From contig NZ_JAQOTJ010000001.1 of NCBI RefSeq assembly GCF_028401955.1, positions 343,138 to 407,137 of the forward strand: a stretch of 64,000 nt of DNA, read 5' to 3'. The stretch's first letter is position 1. Each line of letters opens with the position of its first letter. Source of the stretch: Bacillus sp. BP-3 (lineage in GTDB: Bacteria; Bacillota; Bacilli; Bacillales; Bacillaceae_G). Both the position numbers and the translations under genes were made by a program. Below are positions 61,597 through 64,000 of the stretch, piece by piece. Below the pieces are notes generated by a model. It was not told where the DNA came from, made no database searches, and saw only the letters and a program-made list of their open reading frames with translations.

Positions 61597-62220
61597 TTAA
61601 ACTTCAGCTTCAGTCACCTGTTTAATTTTATTACTAATCCAAAGGAACCCAGCTCCAATTCCGATTGAAATGCACCAACCAACTCCTGTCATAATCGCTT
61701 TCATTTCTCCGTATCCGTCTACTCCAAATTTAGAAATCATATAAATCTTAATACTGCTAAGTACAATAAATTGTAAGCCAAAAAAGAAAGTAAAGTATTG
61801 GAATGATGGAAAGAGGCGTGGGTCACGATATAACAATTGCGATTTCTTTCGATTATCCCCTTGTAATGCAGCAAGGTCGGCTGCGAAATATAGCATGAGT
61901 GGTTGTTTGATAAAGATGGTACATATCACAACAATACCAAGTACAATGTGATAGTACACGTCGTTCCATAACATCTTTTCAGCTGATCCGGAAAGTAAAT
62001 CTACGCTTGTATTTACAATCATCGTGATGAGGATAAAAAAGCCGGTCACATGAAATTGCCGTTCTTTCTTAAAACAATACAGTGTATAAAAGATGCCTGG
62101 CACAGAAGAAATGAGCATGGCATAATATGCATCCATATATTGTTTACCGAATTTCCAAATAACAAATGGAAAGATGAGATAAAAAATAATATCGTAGATT
62201 GCTTTATTGTTTTGTTTCAT
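61597..62220 (-). CDS. VC0807-like multi-pass membrane protein
   Basis: 207 residues, six predicted membrane helices: YDIIFYLIFPFVIWKFGK, AMLISSVPGIFYTLYCF, FILITMIVNTSVDLLSG and others, with the LYRDPRLFPSFQYFTFFFG motif that is like VC0807-type proteins (distant IspZ resemblance). Function unknown. ATG giving MKQNNKAIYD follows AAAGGGGGA. A cre-like site lies 66 bases upstream. Confidence 0.78.
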   Translation of the reverse strand: MKQNNKAIYDIIFYLIFPFVIWKFGKQYMDAYYAMLISSVPGIFYTLYCFKKERQFHVTGFFILITMIVNTSVDLLSGSAEKMLWNDVYYHIVLGIVVICTIFIKQPLMLYFAADLAALQGDNRKKSQLLYRDPRLFPSFQYFTFFFGLQFIVLSSIKIYMISKFGVDGYGEMKAIMTGVGWCISIGIGAGFLWISNKIKQVTEAEV

Positions 62221-62285
62221 TGAAATCCCCCTTTGTTTGTATTGTACAACAAGTATTCTGAATATTAAACTTGTTTGCATAATAA

Positions 62286-62299
62286 TTAAAACGCTTTCA
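62286..62299 (-). promoter_or_regulatory. cre-like site of the membrane-protein gene
   Basis: TTAAAACGCTTTCA fits TGWAARCGYTWNCA at 13 of 14 positions; 66 bases upstream of the minus-strand start at 62220. In the 62221-62462 gap. Confidence 0.5.
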
Positions 62300-62337
62300 T
62301 TTTTTAGATTTGTTCACAGAATTGTCTAAAATACACT

Positions 62338-62366
62338 TTGATACTATGGCAATGTTGTTTTATAAT
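62338..62366 (+). promoter_or_regulatory. Promoter of the small gene at 62463
   Basis: TTGATA (62338-62343), 17-bp spacer, TATAAT (62361-62366), near consensus, giving an about 90-nt leader. Confidence 0.65.
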
Positions 62367-62431
62367 GGAACTAATCATCTATACATGCATACATTGATTG
62401 TGAAATGAATAACATATTGAGTTTATATAAA

Positions 62432-62445
62432 TGTAAACGTTATCA
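62432..62445 (+). promoter_or_regulatory. cre site in the leader of the small gene
   Basis: TGTAAACGTTATCA matches the CcpA consensus TGWAARCGYTWNCA at all 14 positions. It lies between the promoter and AAAGGAGAGG, where CcpA could act as a roadblock. Confidence 0.6.
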
Positions 62446-62462
62446 AAGGAGAGGTGGTACAA

Positions 62463-62684
62463 ATGAGTAAATTTTTCTTTGATCAAAATCCTGCAACAGT
62501 TGAGGATGGAAGATTGATAGAATATGCAGAAACGATTTATGGAAAGGGCGGACGTTCTGTATTAGAGAACTTAGTTTTAAAGGCATCTATTCGACTACGT
62601 GATCGTTATCCTCATAAGTCAGATGAGCAGATATCTTATCTTGTGAATCAACAGTTGCATGATATGTTTCAAAAATATGTGTAA
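62463..62684 (+). CDS. Small hypothetical protein
   Basis: 73 residues: MSKFFFDQNPATVEDGRLIE, YAETIYGKGGRSVLENLVLK, ASIRLRDRYPHKSDEQIS ... LHDMFQKYV. Soluble and mostly helical; no motif. No family recognised. RBS AAAGGAGAGGTGG; it has its own promoter, cre site and terminator, so it is likely carbon-regulated. Confidence 0.78.
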   Translation: MSKFFFDQNPATVEDGRLIEYAETIYGKGGRSVLENLVLKASIRLRDRYPHKSDEQISYLVNQQLHDMFQKYV

Positions 62685-62715
62685 GGAGAGGTAATTACCT
62701 CTCCTTATTTTTTTG
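62682..62715 (+). terminator. Palindromic terminator
   Basis: 13-bp perfect stem TAAGGAGAGGTAA/TTACCTCTCCTTA starting at the stop codon, then T7. Confidence 0.88.
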
Positions 62716-62776
62716 TATAAGGGGAATATGGATTGCGAAAACTAATGTTGAAGTATATACAAGTGGGGTGAACAAA

Positions 62777-62923
62777 ATGAGTAACGGAGCAGGCGGTTCA
62801 AAGAAGAATAGAGAAACAGATGCTAATCATGTAAGTGCAAAAGATAGAGAATATCAAAAGAGAATGACAAAGATTCATCAGCAAGAACATAACGATGGCC
62901 GGAAATATAATGGGAAAATTTAA
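62777..62923 (+). CDS. Small basic hypothetical protein
   Basis: 48 residues: MSNGAGGSKKNRETDANHVS, AKDREYQKRMTKIHQQEHND, GRKYNGKI. Polar, charged and probably disordered, of the size of small spore or stress proteins; I cannot assign it. GTGGGGTGA before the ATG and a terminator after it support expression. Confidence 0.65.
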   Translation: MSNGAGGSKKNRETDANHVSAKDREYQKRMTKIHQQEHNDGRKYNGKI

Positions 62924-62945
62924 AATGAACTTTTACTTTTTAACA

Positions 62946-62980
62946 TAAAAAAGCTCCTTGTAGAAGGAGTTTTTTTATAT
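62946..62980. terminator. Terminator, small gene / yqhG
   Basis: CTCCTT/AAGGAG stem with GTAG loop, flanked by A- and T-runs, usable from both strands; overlaps the last codon of yqhG. Confidence 0.75.
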
Positions 62981-63769
62981 TAAAAAATGGTTCGCTGTCA
63001 CATAAAAGAGTCCGCCGTTTATAATTTGCATCGTAATGCGCGGCTCATATTGTTCTTGCAGGGCTCGTTTTTCTATCTCAAAGCTTTCTGGTAATTTATC
63101 ACTTTCCTCATAAAAACGGTTTAGTAGTTGTAAATCGTGATTCCAACGAACTTTTGCTTCTTCAGCCCATGTGTGATCGTCTGATGCAATGATACGTTTC
63201 ATGGCTTCTTCAATTCTAGATAACCCGCTTTGCGGTTTAATAATTGGCGTTAATGTAAAACAAAAATCAGGAATTTTTGGTGTAAGACGAAGCGATGTTA
63301 ATGCCTCGTGAAAATTTGTAATCATCGCACCAGAAATAAGGTGAATCCCGATGGAATACAACATATCTTTTTTTCGATCACATTGATAGGAGATTTTTAT
63401 ATTAACACCAAGCCAAGGGTGAAGCGGAGTGCTTGTTTTTCCGTTTAAATGTACATCTTCAAATAAACGAATGTAAGCACCTAATTCTTTTGTTGCTTGA
63501 AAAATTTGATGTAAGCGCGGAGAACCGTAGTGAATGAATTCACCTTCTTGCTCCTCATGTTTTGCATCAGTAATGAATGTAAGACGCATCGGATTTGGTA
63601 TACCGCCCGTTTTTTCAAGATAATGCCAGTAAAATGGGCGATTCATCAGTAGTTTGTCCATTTCAGTTGTTAATTGAACGTCTAATAAATGAGGAAAACG
63701 CTGCAAAATTTCACAGCCGTTTGCCTCAAAAAAACAATGTAGATAGTGATGAATTTCATGTTGCTGCAT
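62975..63769 (-). CDS. yqhG: YqhG family protein
   Basis: 264 residues of the YqhG family: QQHEIHHYLHCFFEANGCEI, LDVQLTTEMDKLLMNRPFYW, GIPNPMRLTFITDAKHEEQE. Next to the SNF2 helicase yqhH in B. subtilis and here; a partner role for the helicase is inferred from the 14-base overlap. Function unknown. Start at MQQHEIHH because GAGGTG is 7 bases away; the ATG two codons earlier is too close. Confidence 0.88.
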   Translation of the reverse strand: MQQHEIHHYLHCFFEANGCEILQRFPHLLDVQLTTEMDKLLMNRPFYWHYLEKTGGIPNPMRLTFITDAKHEEQEGEFIHYGSPRLHQIFQATKELGAYIRLFEDVHLNGKTSTPLHPWLGVNIKISYQCDRKKDMLYSIGIHLISGAMITNFHEALTSLRLTPKIPDFCFTLTPIIKPQSGLSRIEEAMKRIIASDDHTWAEEAKVRWNHDLQLLNRFYEESDKLPESFEIEKRALQEQYEPRITMQIINGGLFYVTANHFLI

Positions 63770-64000
63770 AGCCATGCACCTCAGCTTCATTTCGTTTGGC
63801 AAATTCAATAATCGACGTTAAATTTTCCATTTTAATTCGGATTTCTCCTTCACTTTTGGAATGAGCAAAAATATCATGAATGTGAGCATCGATGTTTTTC
63901 ATATTAATTCTTGTTAAAATTTCATCTAAATCACCAATGACACGTTCAAATAAGTCAATTTTTTCATACAGCAGTTTTAAAATATGCTCTTCTACGGTAT
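63756..64000 (-). CDS. yqhH: SNF2 family helicase YqhH, C-terminal part
   Basis: The window end reads TVEEHILKLLYEKIDLFERV, then IGDLDEILTRINMKNIDAHI ... RNEAEVHGYAAT on the minus strand. TVEEHILKLLYEKIDLFERV is the typical end of the SNF2/DEAH helicase YqhH. The 5' part is outside the window. Overlaps yqhG by 14 bases, so yqhH-yqhG are co-translated. Confidence 0.87.
   Translation of the reverse strand, partial: TVEEHILKLLYEKIDLFERVIGDLDEILTRINMKNIDAHIHDIFAHSKSEGEIRIKMENLTSIIEFAKRNEAEVHGYAAT

Noticed and set aside
1-64000. CRISPR array
   Set aside because: The repeats are long, few, in both orientations and scattered at kilobase distances; no regular spacers and no cas gene.
1-64000. Insertion sequence or prophage
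   Set aside because: No transposase, integrase or phage gene is seen; the repeats are non-coding and would need an enzyme from elsewhere.

Overview
The window is a stretch of core chromosome from a low-GC Gram-positive spore former, almost certainly of the Bacillus cereus group. Two lines of evidence support this. First, gene order follows the B. subtilis yqxD-dnaG-rpoD ... sodA-pst ... comG-aroK-yqhG/yqhH region closely, with B. cereus group features (vrrA next to ispH, a second murG, pagR-like and DUF3916 genes). Second, about a dozen intergenic repeats have TTTAT ends and the internal sequence of the B. cereus group element bcr1. I cannot name the species; some proteins look diverged from textbook B. 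cereus.

Layout. 1-8.4 kb: a bcr1-like repeat cut by the window edge, yqxD, the macromolecular synthesis pair dnaG-rpoD, cccA (cytochrome c550), trmK-yqfO, and on the other strand ispH and vrrA. 8.5-17.5 kb: composite repeat, cshB, nfo, yqfT, yqfU, a zinc uptake operon with its regulator (znuC-znuB-zur) behind a Zur-box-like dyad, then ispG, yqfZ and yqgB on the minus strand. 17.6-27.1 kb: a CAU tRNA (probably Ile2), sodA, an MFS protein, a class B PBP, and the phosphate operon pstSCAB-phoU behind an 11-bp periodic Pho box. 27.2-33.5 kb: a glycosyltransferase plus a nucleotidyltransferase fused to a degenerate phosphoglucomutase domain, rpmG, yqgN, yqgQ, glcK, yqgW. 33.7-38 kb: yqgX, a MidA-like methyltransferase, a PagR-like ArsR regulator, another metallo-beta-lactamase protein and a methyltransferase. 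38.6-46.7 kb: methionine biosynthesis; metI-metC and yitJ-metH diverge, each behind its own SAM riboswitch. 46.7-56.5 kb: murG, accessory and hypothetical genes, a nucleotide-pool-like pair, tcyP, yqgY and a four-cysteine HTH regulator. 56.6-64 kb: the comGA-GG transformation pilus operon, aroK, yqzE, a divergent pair with cre-like sites, small proteins, yqhG and the end of yqhH.

Functional themes: replication/transcription core; isoprenoid (ispH, ispG), zinc, phosphate and sulphur-amino-acid metabolism, each with a recognisable cis-regulatory element; and DNA uptake.

The most unusual layer is the repeats. bcr1-like elements often sit exactly at gene 3' ends, apparently because their TTTAT/ATAAA target overlaps a TAA stop; one supplies a protein's C-terminus. 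A second, GC-rich module is nested at the same internal position in three bcr1-like copies and also in a copy of another repeat family. I saw no transposase, prophage, CRISPR array or obvious new defence system. All calls are by eye from the sequence; no database search was run.
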